A stretch of 64,000 bases of DNA, taken from assembly GCF_029212575.1 (NCBI RefSeq), contig NZ_JARGPK010000056.1:1-64000 (forward strand), given 5' to 3'. The position numbers were made by a program, and so were the translations under genes. Below, piece by piece: positions 17,121 through 27,519 of this stretch. Positions within the stretch are counted from its first letter, which is position 1, and every line of letters begins with the position of its first letter. The notes below the pieces were generated by a model. It made no database searches. It was not told the origin of the DNA and was given only the letters and a program-made list of their open reading frames with translations. This DNA comes from Antarcticimicrobium sp. GTDB lineage: Bacteria; Pseudomonadota; Alphaproteobacteria; Rhodobacterales; Rhodobacteraceae.

Positions 17121-18227
17121 TCAGCCCCGTGTGCGCTCCAGCGCGGCCGGCAGCGCGGCGGCAAAGGCATCGAGATCCTGGGGGCGGCCGCAGCTGACGC
17201 GGATGCAGCGGTTTTGCGGCGCGGCGAAGGGCATGCGCACGAAGATGCCCTGATCGACCAGCGCATCGAGCACCGCCTTGGCAAATGCGCCGTCGCCGCC
17301 GCAGTCCACGGCGACGAAATTGGTCGCCGAGGGCAGGGTGGTCAGCCCGTTGTCGTGGGCGATGGCGGCGATCCGGTCGCGTGCGGTGGTGACCTGTGCC
17401 TGGACATGCGCCAGCCAGTCCTGGTCGCGCAGCGCGGCCAGCGCGCCGGCCTGGGCAAAGCGGTTCATGCCGAAATGGTTGCGCACCTTGTTGAAGGCGG
17501 AAATCAGCCCCGGCGCGGCGATGGCATAGCCCACCCGCGCCCCCGCCATGCCGTAGGCCTTGGAAAAGGTGCGCATACGGATCACCCGCGGATCATCGGC
17601 GGCAACGGGAGCCGCCGTGCCCTCGGGGGCAAATTCGACATAGGCCTCGTCCAGCACCAGCAGCGCGCCCTCGGGCAGGGTCTCCAGCGCATCGACGATG
17701 GCCTGTCCCGCGTGCCAGCTTCCCATCGGGTTGTCGGGATTGGCAAGATAGACCAGCTTGGCCCCGACCTCCGCCGCCTTGGCAAAGAGCGTCGCGGGAT
17801 CCTCGCGGTCTTCGACGTAGCCCACCTTGTGCAGCACCCCGCCAAACCCCGCGACGTGGTAGTTGAAGGTCGGGTATGCCCCTTCGGAGGTGACGACGGC
17901 ATCGCCCTCGGCCACCAGCAGCCGCACCAGGTATCCCAGCAGCCCGTCGATCCCCTCGCCGACCATGATGTGATCGGGGGTGAGGCCGAGATGGGCGGCC
18001 AGCGCCGCGCGCAGATCATGGCTTTCTGCGTCGCCGTATTTCCAGATCTCCGCCGTCTCGGCCTGCATCGCCGTGATCGCCTTGGGCGAGGGACCGAACA
18101 GGCTCTCGTTGGCGCCCAGTCGGGCGGTGAAGGGGGCGCCGCGGTCACGCTCCTGGGTTTCCGGGCCGACGAAGGGCACCGAGGCGGGCAGGGATTGGAC
18201 GAGCGGGGTATAGCGTGGGTCTGTCAT
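17121..18227 (-). CDS. PLP aminotransferase, histidinol-phosphate aminotransferase-like
   Basis: 368 residues from the ATG at 18227; a longer frame to 18374 overlaps the divergent gene and is not conserved-looking. It is a fold-type I aminotransferase with LGANESLFGPSP (the HisC-like N-terminal signature), ANPDNPMGSW and the PLP lysine in TFSKAYGMAGAR (K223). The length suits HisC. No other his genes are near, and alphaproteobacteria often carry several paralogues, so it may act on another amino acid. A specific hisC symbol is not justified. Confidence 0.87.
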   Translation of the reverse strand: MTDPRYTPLVQSLPASVPFVGPETQERDRGAPFTARLGANESLFGPSPKAITAMQAETAEIWKYGDAESHDLRAALAAHLGLTPDHIMVGEGIDGLLGYLVRLLVAEGDAVVTSEGAYPTFNYHVAGFGGVLHKVGYVEDREDPATLFAKAAEVGAKLVYLANPDNPMGSWHAGQAIVDALETLPEGALLVLDEAYVEFAPEGTAAPVAADDPRVIRMRTFSKAYGMAGARVGYAIAAPGLISAFNKVRNHFGMNRFAQAGALAALRDQDWLAHVQAQVTTARDRIAAIAHDNGLTTLPSATNFVAVDCGGDGAFAKAVLDALVDQGIFVRMPFAAPQNRCIRVSCGRPQDLDAFAAALPAALERTRG

Positions 18228-18348
18228 GGCTGGCCAGATACGCCGGGAGGGCGGGCTTGGGCAAGAGGTTTTGCTGCCCCCACGTCCGGGTGGATTTCCC
18301 GGCGCCGCGCGGGCAGGATCGCCCCCGGCAGTAACAGGAGGAAGTGCG

Positions 18349-19131
18349 ATGGCGCGCGTATCGGTGGAGTACAAGGATCACATCGCCCGGGTCACCCTGA
18401 CCCGGGGCGACAAGATGAACGCGCTGGATGACGCGATGGTCGAGGCGATTCTCGCGGCCGGCGCCGAGGTGGCCGCCTCGGACGCGCGCGCGGTGGTGCT
18501 CTCGGGCGAGGGCAAGAGCTTCTGTGCCGGGCTCGACATGGCCAGTTTCGCCCAGATGGGCAGCGTCGATCCCGAGCAGTGGCTGATGGAGCGCAGCCAC
18601 CACGACGCCAACCGCATGCAGGAGGTCGGCCTGATCTGGCGCCGCGTGCCGGTGCCGGTGATCGCGGCACTGCACGGCGCGGTTTATGGCGGCGGGCTGC
18701 AACTGGCGCTGGGCGCCGACATCCGCATCGCCGCGCCGGACGCCAAGCTGGCGGTGATGGAGATGAAATGGGGGCTGGTACCCGACATGGGCGGCATGGC
18801 GCTGCTGCCGCAACTGGTGCGCTCGGACGTGCTGCGCCAGCTCACCTACACCGCCCGACCGATCCCGGCGGACAGGGCCGAGGCCTGGGGGCTGGTGACG
18901 CAGGTCAAGGAGGATCCGCTGGCCGCCGCGCTGGCGCTGGCCGAGGAGATCGCCGAGCAGAGCCCGAGTGCGATCCGTGCCGCCAAGCGGCTGATCGGGT
19001 TGGCCGAGAGCGCCGAGCGAGCCGAGGTGCTGCTGGCCGAATCGCGCGAACAGGTCAAGCTGATCGGCAAGCCGGAGCAGATGGAGGTGATCGCCGCGCG
19101 GATGCAGGGGCGCAAACCGGAGTTCAAATAG
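18349..19131 (+). CDS. enoyl-CoA hydratase/isomerase family protein
   Basis: 260 residues from the ATG at 18349, preceded by AGGAGG. Crotonase-fold motifs are VVLSGEGKSFCAGLDM (first oxyanion-hole segment) and HGAVYGGGLQLALGADIRIA (second). The glutamate typical of hydratases is not obvious at the usual position after the second motif: MKWGLVPDMGGMALLP has aspartate where dienoyl-CoA-isomerase-like members do. The precise reaction is therefore open. It is divergent from the aminotransferase gene and convergent with valS, and has no beta-oxidation partner beside it. Confidence 0.85.
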   Translation: MARVSVEYKDHIARVTLTRGDKMNALDDAMVEAILAAGAEVAASDARAVVLSGEGKSFCAGLDMASFAQMGSVDPEQWLMERSHHDANRMQEVGLIWRRVPVPVIAALHGAVYGGGLQLALGADIRIAAPDAKLAVMEMKWGLVPDMGGMALLPQLVRSDVLRQLTYTARPIPADRAEAWGLVTQVKEDPLAAALALAEEIAEQSPSAIRAAKRLIGLAESAERAEVLLAESREQVKLIGKPEQMEVIAARMQGRKPEFK

Positions 19132-19190
19132 GCGCGACTCATTCATCGGGCCTGCGGATCACGGGCGGTGATCCGGGGTCGCGGATCGGC

Positions 19191-19229
19191 AAAAGAAACG
19201 GGGCCGGAGGTGTGCAACCCTCCGGCCCC
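19191..19229 (-). terminator. terminator of valS
   Basis: A perfect 11-bp stem (GGGGCCGGAGG with CCTCCGGCCCC) with an 8-base loop. On the minus strand it is followed by GTTTCTTTT, so it serves valS; it also separates it from the converging enoyl-CoA hydratase gene. Confidence 0.85.
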
Positions 19230-19255
19230 GGCCTGTTTGTGCGGAACGGATCGGC

Positions 19256-22200
19256 CTATTCCAGCTCGGAAAGCCGTGCCAGCGCCTCGGTGATGCGGGC
19301 CTCTTCCTCTTCGCGCGCGGCGAGGTTGGCGCGGGTTTCCTCGACCACCTCGGCGGGGGCGGAATCCGCGAACTTGGGGTTGTTCAACCGGCCGCGCAGC
19401 CCGCCCAGTTCCTTGCCGAGCTTGGTCAGGGTCTTTTCCAGCCGCGCCTTTTCCTCGGCGATGTCGATGATGCCGGCCAGCGGCAGGCCAAAGGTGGCCC
19501 CCTCGACCGGGATCGTCACCGTGCCCTTGGGCAGGCTGTCGGCCGCTGTCAGCCCCTCGATCCGCGCCAGCCGCTTGATCAGCACCTCGTTGCGGTCCCA
19601 GGCGGCCTGACCGGCGGCGTCGATCTGGCTCACCAGCATCGGCACGTGAAGCCCCGCCGGCACATGCATCTGGGCCCGCGCCGAGCGCACCGCCTCGATC
19701 AACCCGATCACCCAGTTCATCTCATGGTCGGCGGCCGCGTCGACCAGATCGGCGGCGCTGTACTCGGGCCAGTCGCCGTGCACCAGCATCTTCGGGCGCG
19801 TGCCGGACAGCTGCCAGAGCTCCTCGGTGACGAAGGGCATGATCGGGTGCAGCAGGACCAGGCACTGGTCCAGCACCCATTTCATCACCGCCTGCGTCTC
19901 GGCCTGCGCGGCGGCATCCTCGCCCTGCAGCAGCGGCTTGGAAAACTCCACGTACCAGTCGCAGACCTTGCCCCAGACAAAGGAATAGAGCGCCTTTGCC
20001 GCATCGTTGAAGCGGAAGGTCTCAAGCGCCGCGTCCACCTCTTCGCGGACCTTGGCGGTCTCGCCGATGATCCATTTGTTGAGCGTCTGCTCGGGGGCGG
20101 GAACGCCCGTCACCTCGACCTCGAACACGCCATTCATCTCGGCAAAGCGGGCAAAGTTCCACAGCTTGGTGCCGAAATTGCGATAACCGGCGATGCGTTG
20201 CATATCCAGCTTGAGCACCCCGCCGAGCGAGGCCATGGCCGCATTGGTGAACCGCAGCGCGTCGGCGCCGTATTCGTCGATGATCTCCAGCGGGTCGACC
20301 ACGTTGCCGACCGACTTGGACATCTTCTTGCCCTTCGCGTCGCGCACCAGCCCGTGCAGGTAAACCTTCTCGAACGGCTTCTCATCCACCACGGCAAGCT
20401 GCATCATGATCATACGGGCGACCCAGAAAAACAGGATGTCCTGCCCGGTCACCAGCACGCTGGTGGGGAAATAGCGATCCAGTTCCGGTGTCTGTTCCGG
20501 CCAGCCCAGCGTGCCGATCGGCCAGAGGCCGGAGCTGAACCAGGTGTCCAGAACGTCGGGGTCCTGCCAGACCGGATAGACCAGCCTGGTCGGGTCCTGG
20601 TCGATCTCGTATTGCGCCAGCGCCTGGGCAAAGACATGCACCGCCTCGTGCCGGTCGGAAACCTCGACGATACGCGCGTCGGCCAGCGGGTGCGGGGTGT
20701 CGGCCAACTCGTTGCGGAACGCGCCCTGCACGCCGGCGAAATCCGGCGCGCAGTGGAACACGTCGCCCATGTGCACCATGCCGTTCAGCAGCAGCCGGCC
20801 CATCTCAACAAGGTCGATCGTGCCGTCGCCTTCGTCGTCGCGGAAATCCGGCGCCGAAAGGTCCAGCCCGTACCACACCGGGATCTGGTGGCCCCACCAC
20901 AGCTGGCGCGAGATGCACCAGGGCTCGATGTTCTCCAGCCAGTGGAAATATGTCTTCTCGCCGCTCTCGGGCTGGATTTCGATATCGCCGCCCCGCACCG
21001 CGTCCAGCGCCGGGCCGACGATCTTGTCGGTGTCGACGAACCACTGATCGGTCAGCATCGGCTCGATCACCACCTTGGAGCGGTCGCCGAAGGGCTGCAT
21101 GATCGGCTTGTTCTCGACCAGCGCCACCGGTTCGCCCTCGTCGCCCAGCACGGTAACGGCCAGCCCCTCCTCGGTGATCTGCTCGACCACCCGCTTGCGG
21201 GCCTCGAACCGGTCCAGCCCGCGCAGCTCGTCGGGCACCAGGTTCAGCGTGTCCACCTCCATCTCGGTGAACGCTGCCCCGTTCGCGATCTCCTGCGCGC
21301 GGGCGGCGCAGTCGGCATAGGACAGACCGTCGTCGCGCATCGCGCCCTTGGTGTCCATCAGCCGGTACATCGGGATGTTGCCGCGCTTGGCCACCAGGTA
21401 GTCGTTGAAATCATGCGCCCCGGTGATCTTCACCGCGCCCGAGCCGAAGTCGGGGTCGGGGTATTCGTCGGTGATGATCGGGATCAGGCGGCGATGCTCC
21501 TTGGGCCCCACCGGGATCTCGCAGAGCTTGCCGACGATGGGCGCATAGCGGTCATCCGAGGGGTGCACCGCCACCGCGCCGTCGCCCAGCATGGTCTCGG
21601 GGCGCGTCGTGGCGATGGAGATATAGTCGCGCTCTTCCTCCAGCACGACATTGCCGTCCTCGTCCTTCTCGACATAGGTATAGGTCTGACCGCCCGCCAG
21701 CGGATACTTGAAGTGCCACATGTGGCCCGCGACCTCGATATTCTCGACCTCGAGGTCGGAAATCGCGGTCTCGAAATGCGGGTCCCAGTTCACCAGCCGC
21801 TTGCCGCGATAGATCAGACCCTTGTCGTACATGTCGACGAAGACCTTGATTACCGCGTCGTGGAAATTGCCCTCTTCGCCCTCCGGCGCGCCGGGGGCGC
21901 CGGACATGGTGAAGGCGTTGCGCGACCAGTCGCAGGAGGCGCCGAGGCGCTTGAGCTGGTTGATGATGGTGCCGCCCGACTCCTGCTTCCACTCCCAGAC
22001 CTTTCGGGTAAAGGCGTCGCGCCCCATGTCGCGCCGCGCGGGAAGCTGGTTTTTCGCCAGTTCGCGCTCCACCACCATCTGGGTGGCAATGCCGGCGTGG
22101 TCCTGGCCGGGCTGCCACAGGGTGTCGAACCCGCGCATCCGGTGCCAGCGCACCAGGATATCCTGCAGCGTGTTGTTGAAGGCGTGGCCGATGTGCAGCG

Positions 22201-22348
22201 AGCCGGTGACGTTCGGCGGCGGGATCATGATCGAAAACGTCTCGGCCCGGCTGGCGTTGGCGCCCGCGGTGAAACATCCGGCCGCTTCCCAGGCCGCGTA
22301 CAAACGATCCTCGGCCTCGGCCGCGTTGAAGGTCTTTTCCATCGCCAT
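19256..22348 (-). CDS. valS: valyl-tRNA synthetase
   Basis: 1030 residues, full length for the bacterial enzyme. It charges tRNA-Val in the cytoplasm. HIGH is at residues 52-55 ([13 protein letters not shown]) and KMSKS at 675-679. The editing (CP1) domain carries [17 protein letters not shown], which removes mischarged threonine. The C-terminal anticodon-binding domain is followed by the coiled-coil tail (about 965-1030, rich in Glu, Arg and Leu) typical of ValRS. In many alphaproteobacteria valS follows the DUF2497 gene; here the two are 14 kb apart. Confidence 0.98.
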   Translation of the reverse strand: MAMEKTFNAAEAEDRLYAAWEAAGCFTAGANASRAETFSIMIPPPNVTGSLHIGHAFNNTLQDILVRWHRMRGFDTLWQPGQDHAGIATQMVVERELAKNQLPARRDMGRDAFTRKVWEWKQESGGTIINQLKRLGASCDWSRNAFTMSGAPGAPEGEEGNFHDAVIKVFVDMYDKGLIYRGKRLVNWDPHFETAISDLEVENIEVAGHMWHFKYPLAGGQTYTYVEKDEDGNVVLEEERDYISIATTRPETMLGDGAVAVHPSDDRYAPIVGKLCEIPVGPKEHRRLIPIITDEYPDPDFGSGAVKITGAHDFNDYLVAKRGNIPMYRLMDTKGAMRDDGLSYADCAARAQEIANGAAFTEMEVDTLNLVPDELRGLDRFEARKRVVEQITEEGLAVTVLGDEGEPVALVENKPIMQPFGDRSKVVIEPMLTDQWFVDTDKIVGPALDAVRGGDIEIQPESGEKTYFHWLENIEPWCISRQLWWGHQIPVWYGLDLSAPDFRDDEGDGTIDLVEMGRLLLNGMVHMGDVFHCAPDFAGVQGAFRNELADTPHPLADARIVEVSDRHEAVHVFAQALAQYEIDQDPTRLVYPVWQDPDVLDTWFSSGLWPIGTLGWPEQTPELDRYFPTSVLVTGQDILFFWVARMIMMQLAVVDEKPFEKVYLHGLVRDAKGKKMSKSVGNVVDPLEIIDEYGADALRFTNAAMASLGGVLKLDMQRIAGYRNFGTKLWNFARFAEMNGVFEVEVTGVPAPEQTLNKWIIGETAKVREEVDAALETFRFNDAAKALYSFVWGKVCDWYVEFSKPLLQGEDAAAQAETQAVMKWVLDQCLVLLHPIMPFVTEELWQLSGTRPKMLVHGDWPEYSAADLVDAAADHEMNWVIGLIEAVRSARAQMHVPAGLHVPMLVSQIDAAGQAAWDRNEVLIKRLARIEGLTAADSLPKGTVTIPVEGATFGLPLAGIIDIAEEKARLEKTLTKLGKELGGLRGRLNNPKFADSAPAEVVEETRANLAAREEEEARITEALARLSELE

Positions 22349-22511
22349 GCTGCTGGTCCCTTTGTGGTCGCTGGATCATCTATCGAAGCCTGCGTCGAAG
22401 GGAAAGGCGGCAGGGCGGTTTTCTTGACATCGGGAGCAACCGAAAAGCGGGTGACAGCGCGGTGTCGGGGCGGCACTCTGGGCCGCAACGGGCCGGAGCA
22501 GGAGAAGACAG

Positions 22512-23489
22512 ATGGACGAGATCCGGATCTATGGCTTCGACGGGGCGGGCGGGGCGCGACGGCTGGGCGCGGCCCCCTCTGCGCGTTTCCCCGGGGCGTC
22601 GGGGCCGGGGTTCGTTTGGGTCCATGTGGACGGGGCCAGTGCGGCGGGGCGCGACTGGCTGGCGGCGGCGGGGCTCGACCCGCTGGAGATCGAGGCGCTG
22701 CTGGCCGAGGAAACCCGCCCGCGCTGCACCCTGCACGGGGACATCGCGCTGATGAACCTGCGCGGCGTCAACCTCGACCCCGGCGCCGAGCCGGAGGACA
22801 TGATCTCTCTGCGGCTGTTCATCTCCGCGCATATGGTGATCTCGGTGCAGATGCGGACCCTGCAGGCGGTGGTCGATCTGATGACGGCGCTGGATCGCGG
22901 GCAGGGGCCGGGCACCCCCGGCGACCTGATCGCGCGTCTGGCGCTGCGCCTGGCCGACCGGGCCGAGCCGGTGGTGATGACGCTGAACGAACGCGCCGAC
23001 CGGCTGGAGGACGCGATGGAGGAGGCCGGGCAGGGCGACGGCGCCACGCGGGCCGAGCTTGCCGACATCCGCCGCATCGCCATTGTCCTGCGCCGCTACC
23101 TTTTCCCGCAGCGCGACGCGCTCTCGACGCTGGAGATCGAGGATCTGGACTGGCTGACCCAACGCGACCGCAGCCGGTTGCGCGAGGCGACCGAGCGGGT
23201 GACCCGGCTGGCCGAAGAACTGGACGCGATCCGCGACCGCGCCCAGGTGGTGCACGATCAGATCCTCGACATGCGCGCCGAGGCGATGAACCGGCAGATG
23301 CTGGTGCTCTCGGTGGTGGCGGCGGTGTTCCTGCCGATGGGGTTGGTGACCGGCCTCTTGGGCATCAACGTGGGCGGCATCCCCGGCGCGGCCTGGCCGG
23401 GGGCGTTCTGGGCGGTCTGCGCGTTGCTGCTGGCGATCGGCGCGGGCCAGCTCTGGCTGTTTCGCCGGATGGGGTTGCTGGGGCGCTGA
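22512..23489 (+). CDS. zntB: ZntB/CorA family divalent cation transporter
   Basis: 325 residues. The long cytoplasmic N-terminal domain (1-250) ends in a charged stalk helix. Two C-terminal membrane helices (about 265-285 and 298-318) are joined by GLLGINVGGIPG. The G-x-N signature is GIN rather than the GMN of CorA magnesium channels, as in ZntB zinc transporters. Zinc uptake or efflux is inferred from family membership. It is divergent from valS, which leaves 163 bases with no other gene. Confidence 0.87.
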   Translation: MDEIRIYGFDGAGGARRLGAAPSARFPGASGPGFVWVHVDGASAAGRDWLAAAGLDPLEIEALLAEETRPRCTLHGDIALMNLRGVNLDPGAEPEDMISLRLFISAHMVISVQMRTLQAVVDLMTALDRGQGPGTPGDLIARLALRLADRAEPVVMTLNERADRLEDAMEEAGQGDGATRAELADIRRIAIVLRRYLFPQRDALSTLEIEDLDWLTQRDRSRLREATERVTRLAEELDAIRDRAQVVHDQILDMRAEAMNRQMLVLSVVAAVFLPMGLVTGLLGINVGGIPGAAWPGAFWAVCALLLAIGAGQLWLFRRMGLLGR

Positions 23490-23924
23490 TCACGGCGCCC
23501 GGTCGATCTTGGTCGCGAGATGGATCAGGCTTTCCGAGCTGCGCACGCCCTTGGCCTCGCCGATTCGGTCCAGCGTGTCGTCAAGCTCTGCTGTGGTTCC
23601 GGCGGCGACCTGCACCAGCAGGTCGAACCGGCCCGAGGTGGTGTGCACCACCTCGACACCGCTCAGGCTCTTCAGCCGGGCCAGCACGGCGGGCCCGCTG
23701 CGCGGCTCGATCGAGACCAGCACCGTGGCACGCAGCGGCGGCGCGGTGGCAACGCTGGCGCGCAGGGTGTAGCCCGCGATCACGCCGGATTTCTCCATCC
23801 GTTCGATCCGCGCCTGCACGGTGGTGCGCGCCAGCCCCAGCTTGCGCGCCAGATCGGTCACCGGCGCGCGGGCGTTCTCGCGCAACAGGCGCAGCAGCAT
23901 CCGGTCTGTTTCGTCGGTTTGCAT
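23490..23924 (-). CDS. Lrp/AsnC family transcriptional regulator
   Basis: 144 residues from the ATG at 23924. An N-terminal helix-turn-helix (DRMLLRLLRENARAPVTDLA, then GLARTTVQARIERME) is followed by the RAM ligand-binding domain (about 65-140, GVEVVHTTSGRFDLLVQVAA). It is divergent from an ornithine-decarboxylase-like gene and most likely regulates it in response to an amino acid or amine. The intervening 105 bases contain a short dyad (23948-23961). Its stop abuts the end of the converging zntB. Confidence 0.92.
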   Translation of the reverse strand: MQTDETDRMLLRLLRENARAPVTDLARKLGLARTTVQARIERMEKSGVIAGYTLRASVATAPPLRATVLVSIEPRSGPAVLARLKSLSGVEVVHTTSGRFDLLVQVAAGTTAELDDTLDRIGEAKGVRSSESLIHLATKIDRAP

Positions 23925-23947
23925 ATCAATCTCGGCGTTATGACGAA

Positions 23948-23961
23948 GATTGACTGCAATC
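23948..23961. promoter_or_regulatory. inverted repeat in the Lrp/decarboxylase intergenic region
   Basis: GATTG and CAATC form a 5-bp dyad around a 4-base spacer, 24 bases upstream of the regulator's start. AT-containing dyads of this kind are common Lrp-type sites. The arm is short, so chance is possible. Confidence 0.35.
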
Positions 23962-24029
23962 CTATCAAGGTGACACGCGAAATCGACCGAAATCCGCGCG
24001 ACTCTGGAAAGAAACGCGCGAGGTATGAG

Positions 24030-25187
24030 ATGCAGCAACTTTCCGCCCCCTGGCCCGATCCCGTCGCCTATCTGGCCCGGATGCGGCCCGACGCCCCGGT
24101 CCTTTTCCTGTCGCCCGCCACGCTTCAAGCGACCGCGCGACGGTTCCAGGACGGCTTTCCGGGGATGGTGACCTATGCGGTCAAGGCCAACGCCCGGGCC
24201 GAGGTTCTGGCCAATCTCGACACCGCCGGGCTCTCGGCCTTCGATGTCGCCTCTCCGGCCGAGATGCGGGCGGTACGCGCGGTGAACCCCGCCGCCGTGC
24301 TGCATTACAATAACCCGGTGCGCAGCCCCGATGAGGTCGCGGCGGGCATCGGCGCCGGGGCGGCAAGCTGGTCGGTGGACGACGAAAGCGAGCTGGACAA
24401 GCTGGCGCAGGTGCCGCGCGGGGCCGAGATCGCGGTGCGCTTCACCCTGCCGGTCAAGGGCGCGGCCTATGATTTCGGGGAAAAGTTCGGTGCCTCGCCG
24501 GAGCGGGCGGCAGACCTGCTGCGGCGCGTCGCCGGGGGCGGCTGGCGCCCGGCGCTGTGTTTCCACCCGGGCACCCAGTGCGAGGATGCCGGCGCCTGGG
24601 AAAGCTACATCGCGGCCGCCGCGGGCATCGCCGCCCGCGCCGGGGTGCGGATCGCGCGGCTGAACGTCGGCGGCGGCTTTGCCGCCCATCGCACCGGCCC
24701 CGCCCCGGACCTGGTGGAGGTGTTCACGCGCATCAAGGCGGCCACGACACGTGCCTTTGGTGCCGATGCGCCCGCGCTGATCTGCGAGCCGGGGCGCGCG
24801 ATGGTGTCAGAGGCTTTCACCCTGGCGGCGCGGATCAAGGGGATGCGAAACGACGGCGAGACCCTGTTTCTAAACGACGGCATCTATGGCGGGCTGACCG
24901 ATCTGCGCGACATGGGGCTGACGAGCCGGGTTCAGGTGCTGGCCCCCGACGGCACCCCGCGCAAAGGCGCGGCGCAGGTGCGCCGGGTGTTCGGGCCCAC
25001 CTGCGACAGCCTCGACCGGTTGCCCGACGGGCTGGCCCTGCCCGCCGACTCCGCGCCGGGCGACTATGTGCTGTTCGCCGGGATGGGCGCCTATTCCGTG
25101 GCCATGACCACCGCGTTCAACGGTTACGGGCTGCGTGACGTGGTGACGGTGCTGCAGCCGACTGGACATTTCCCGCCCGAAAGCTAG
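24030..25187 (+). CDS. group IV PLP-dependent decarboxylase, ornithine/lysine decarboxylase-like
   Basis: 385 residues from the ATG at 24030, with GAGG six bases upstream. It is an alanine-racemase-fold decarboxylase: PLP lysine in TYAVKANARAEVL, glycine-rich phosphate loop LNVGGGFAAH, CEPGRAMV, and catalytic cysteine in VFGPTCDSLD. Enzymes of this group make putrescine from ornithine or cadaverine from lysine. The absence of arginine-decarboxylase insertions and the length (about 385) favour ornithine. The divergent Lrp regulator suggests amino-acid-responsive control. Confidence 0.9.
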   Translation: MQQLSAPWPDPVAYLARMRPDAPVLFLSPATLQATARRFQDGFPGMVTYAVKANARAEVLANLDTAGLSAFDVASPAEMRAVRAVNPAAVLHYNNPVRSPDEVAAGIGAGAASWSVDDESELDKLAQVPRGAEIAVRFTLPVKGAAYDFGEKFGASPERAADLLRRVAGGGWRPALCFHPGTQCEDAGAWESYIAAAAGIAARAGVRIARLNVGGGFAAHRTGPAPDLVEVFTRIKAATTRAFGADAPALICEPGRAMVSEAFTLAARIKGMRNDGETLFLNDGIYGGLTDLRDMGLTSRVQVLAPDGTPRKGAAQVRRVFGPTCDSLDRLPDGLALPADSAPGDYVLFAGMGAYSVAMTTAFNGYGLRDVVTVLQPTGHFPPES

Positions 25188-25221
25188 GGTCGCGCCTGAC
25201 AGCAGCGAACAGGGGCGCGCC

Positions 25222-27519
25222 ATGGAAAAGTTCGGGAAAAGTCAGCCGGTCAAACGGGTCGAGGACCAGCGCCTGCTGACCGGTCACGGTCGCTTCGTCG
25301 ATGATATCGCGCCTGCGGAGGCGCTGCACGCCTTTGTCTTCCGCGCGCCGATGGCGCATGGGGTGATCACCGCGCTGGATCTGGACGAGGCCCGCACCGC
25401 CGAGGGCGTGCACCTTGTCGTGACGGTCGAGGACATGGAGGCGGCCGGGATCGACATCGCCATGACCGCCACCGTGGTCAGCAACCGCGACGGCAGCGAG
25501 GCCGCCAAGCCGCTGCGCCCGATGCTGGCTCGGGGCAGGGTGCGCCATGTCGGCGAACCGATCGCCGTGGTCATCGCCGAGACGCTGGCGCAGGCGCGCG
25601 ATGCTGCCGAGTTGATCGGGCTGGAGGTCGATGATCTTCCGGCCAAGCTGGACCTCGCCCCGGGCGGCGAGACGATCCACGAAGATGCCCCCGACAACCG
25701 TGCCTTCGACTGGGGGCTGGGTGACGAGGCGGCGACGCAGGCCGCCTTCGATGCCGCCGCCCGAACCGTCAGCCTCGAGATTACCGACAACCGCATCCTC
25801 ACCTCCTCGATGGAGCCGCGCGGCTGTTTTGCCGAATGGGACGGGCGGCGGCTGCACCTGGCCTTTGGCGGGCAGGGCGTCTGGGGGATGAAAACCCAGC
25901 TGGTGGAAAAGTTCGGGCTGGACGAGGATCAGGTCCGCGTCACCAACCCCGATGTCGGCGGCGGCTTCGGCATGAAGGGGATGGCCTATCCGGAGTATTT
26001 CGCCGTGGCCCATGCCGCCCGCACGCTGGGCCGCCCGGTGCGCTGGATGTCGGAGCGGACCGAGGCGATGCTCAGCGACAACTCCGGCCGCGATCTCGTC
26101 TCGCTGGCCGAGCTGGCGTTTGACGCCGACCACCGGATCACCGCCTACCGCGTGCAGACCCGCTGCAACCTCGGGGCCTACAACGCGCAATTCGGCCAGC
26201 CGATCCAGACCATGCTGTTTTCCCGTGTGCTGATGGGGGTTTACGACGTGCAGACCACCTGGCTGCAGGTCGATGGCTATTACACCAACACCACCCAGGT
26301 CGATGCCTATCGCGGCGCCGGGCGCCCCGAGGCGATCTATGTGCTGGAGCGGGTGATGGACCGCGCCGCGCGCGAGCTGGGCCTCGATCCGTGGGAGCTG
26401 CGCCGCAGGAACTTCATCCGGCCCGACCAGTTTCCCTACAAATCCGCCACCGACGAAACCTATGACGTGGGGGCCTTCGACCGGGTGCTGAGCCGCGCCG
26501 AGATCGAGGCCGACGCCGCCGGATTCGCCGCCCGACGCGAGGCCGACGCGAACCGCGGCCTGCTGCGCGGCCTGGGGCTGTGCTATTACATCGAGAGCAT
26601 TCTGGGCGATCCCACCGAGGGGGCAAAGGTCGAGTTCTGCGATGATGGCAGCGTCAACCTCTATGTCGGCACCCAGTCGAACGGGCAGGGGCATGAAACC
26701 GTCTATGCCCAGTTCCTTGCCGACCAGACCGGCATCTCTGCCGGGCGCATTCATGTCATCCAGGGCGACAGTGACCTGATCAAGCAGGGCGGCGGCACCG
26801 GCGGCTCGCGCTCCGTCACCACGCAAAGCACCGCGACGCTGGCCACGGTCGAGGCGATGATCGCCGCCTTCACCCCTTATCTCGCCGACAAGATGGGGGT
26901 CGAGGAAAGCGCGGTCAGCTTCGATGACGAAACCTTCCGCGCGCCGGGATCGAACCTGACGCCGACCCTGCTGGAGGCCGCCGAGATGGCCCGCGAAGAT
27001 GGCCGCGCCGACCTGCTGGTGCATGAGGAACGCGCCCAGCTGGACGGTCGGTCCTACCCCAACGGGGCGCATCTGGCCGAGGTGGTCATCGACCCCGAAA
27101 CCGGGCAGGTCCGCGTCGATCGCTATACTGTCGTCGACGATTTCGGCAACTTGATCAACCCGATGCTGGCCGAGGGGCAGGTGCATGGCGGGGTGGTGCA
27201 GGGACTGGGCCAAGCGCTGAGTGAACATGTGGTTTATGACGAGGATGGCCAGCTGCTCACGGCATCGTTCATGGACTATGCCTTGCCGCGCGCGGCCGAT
27301 ACCCCCATGATTGGATTCACCTCGGAGCCGGTCCCATCGACCGCCAACCTCATGGGCATGAAGGGCTGCGGCGAGGCCGGGACCGTGGGGTCGATGGCGG
27401 CGGTCGCCAACGCGGTGCAGGATGCGCTGTGGGCGCGCGGCGTGCGGCAGGCTGACATGCCGTTCACGCCGCTCAGAGTTTGGGACATGTTGCGAAATGG
27501 TGCTGAAACGGCTGCGTGA
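25222..27519 (+). CDS. molybdenum hydroxylase large subunit (CoxL-like, xanthine dehydrogenase family)
   Basis: 765 residues, the usual length. It has the N-terminal a/b hammerhead (SQPVKRVEDQRLLTGHGRFV) and the molybdopterin-binding domain with GGGFGMKG, VDAYRGAGRPEA and the catalytic glutamate in GMKGCGEAGTVG. AYRGAGR marks form II CoxL proteins rather than the AYRCSFR loop of true CO dehydrogenase, so the substrate is probably an aldehyde, purine or other heterocycle. The FAD-binding (CoxM) and [2Fe-2S] (CoxS) subunits that normally accompany it are absent on either side. The next gene overlaps its 3' end by 23 bases. Confidence 0.92.
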   Translation: MEKFGKSQPVKRVEDQRLLTGHGRFVDDIAPAEALHAFVFRAPMAHGVITALDLDEARTAEGVHLVVTVEDMEAAGIDIAMTATVVSNRDGSEAAKPLRPMLARGRVRHVGEPIAVVIAETLAQARDAAELIGLEVDDLPAKLDLAPGGETIHEDAPDNRAFDWGLGDEAATQAAFDAAARTVSLEITDNRILTSSMEPRGCFAEWDGRRLHLAFGGQGVWGMKTQLVEKFGLDEDQVRVTNPDVGGGFGMKGMAYPEYFAVAHAARTLGRPVRWMSERTEAMLSDNSGRDLVSLAELAFDADHRITAYRVQTRCNLGAYNAQFGQPIQTMLFSRVLMGVYDVQTTWLQVDGYYTNTTQVDAYRGAGRPEAIYVLERVMDRAARELGLDPWELRRRNFIRPDQFPYKSATDETYDVGAFDRVLSRAEIEADAAGFAARREADANRGLLRGLGLCYYIESILGDPTEGAKVEFCDDGSVNLYVGTQSNGQGHETVYAQFLADQTGISAGRIHVIQGDSDLIKQGGGTGGSRSVTTQSTATLATVEAMIAAFTPYLADKMGVEESAVSFDDETFRAPGSNLTPTLLEAAEMAREDGRADLLVHEERAQLDGRSYPNGAHLAEVVIDPETGQVRVDRYTVVDDFGNLINPMLAEGQVHGGVVQGLGQALSEHVVYDEDGQLLTASFMDYALPRAADTPMIGFTSEPVPSTANLMGMKGCGEAGTVGSMAAVANAVQDALWARGVRQADMPFTPLRVWDMLRNGAETAA

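Noticed and set aside
19646-23953. A 1435-codon open frame on the plus strand opposite valS and through zntB
   Set aside because: It is a mirror of valS codon structure in GC-rich DNA; composition is His/Arg/Gly-rich without any domain, and valS, zntB and the Lrp regulator explain the DNA fully.
25117-27228. A 703-codon minus-strand frame opposite the CoxL-like gene
   Set aside because: Antisense shadow of a well-supported gene, with no recognisable motif.
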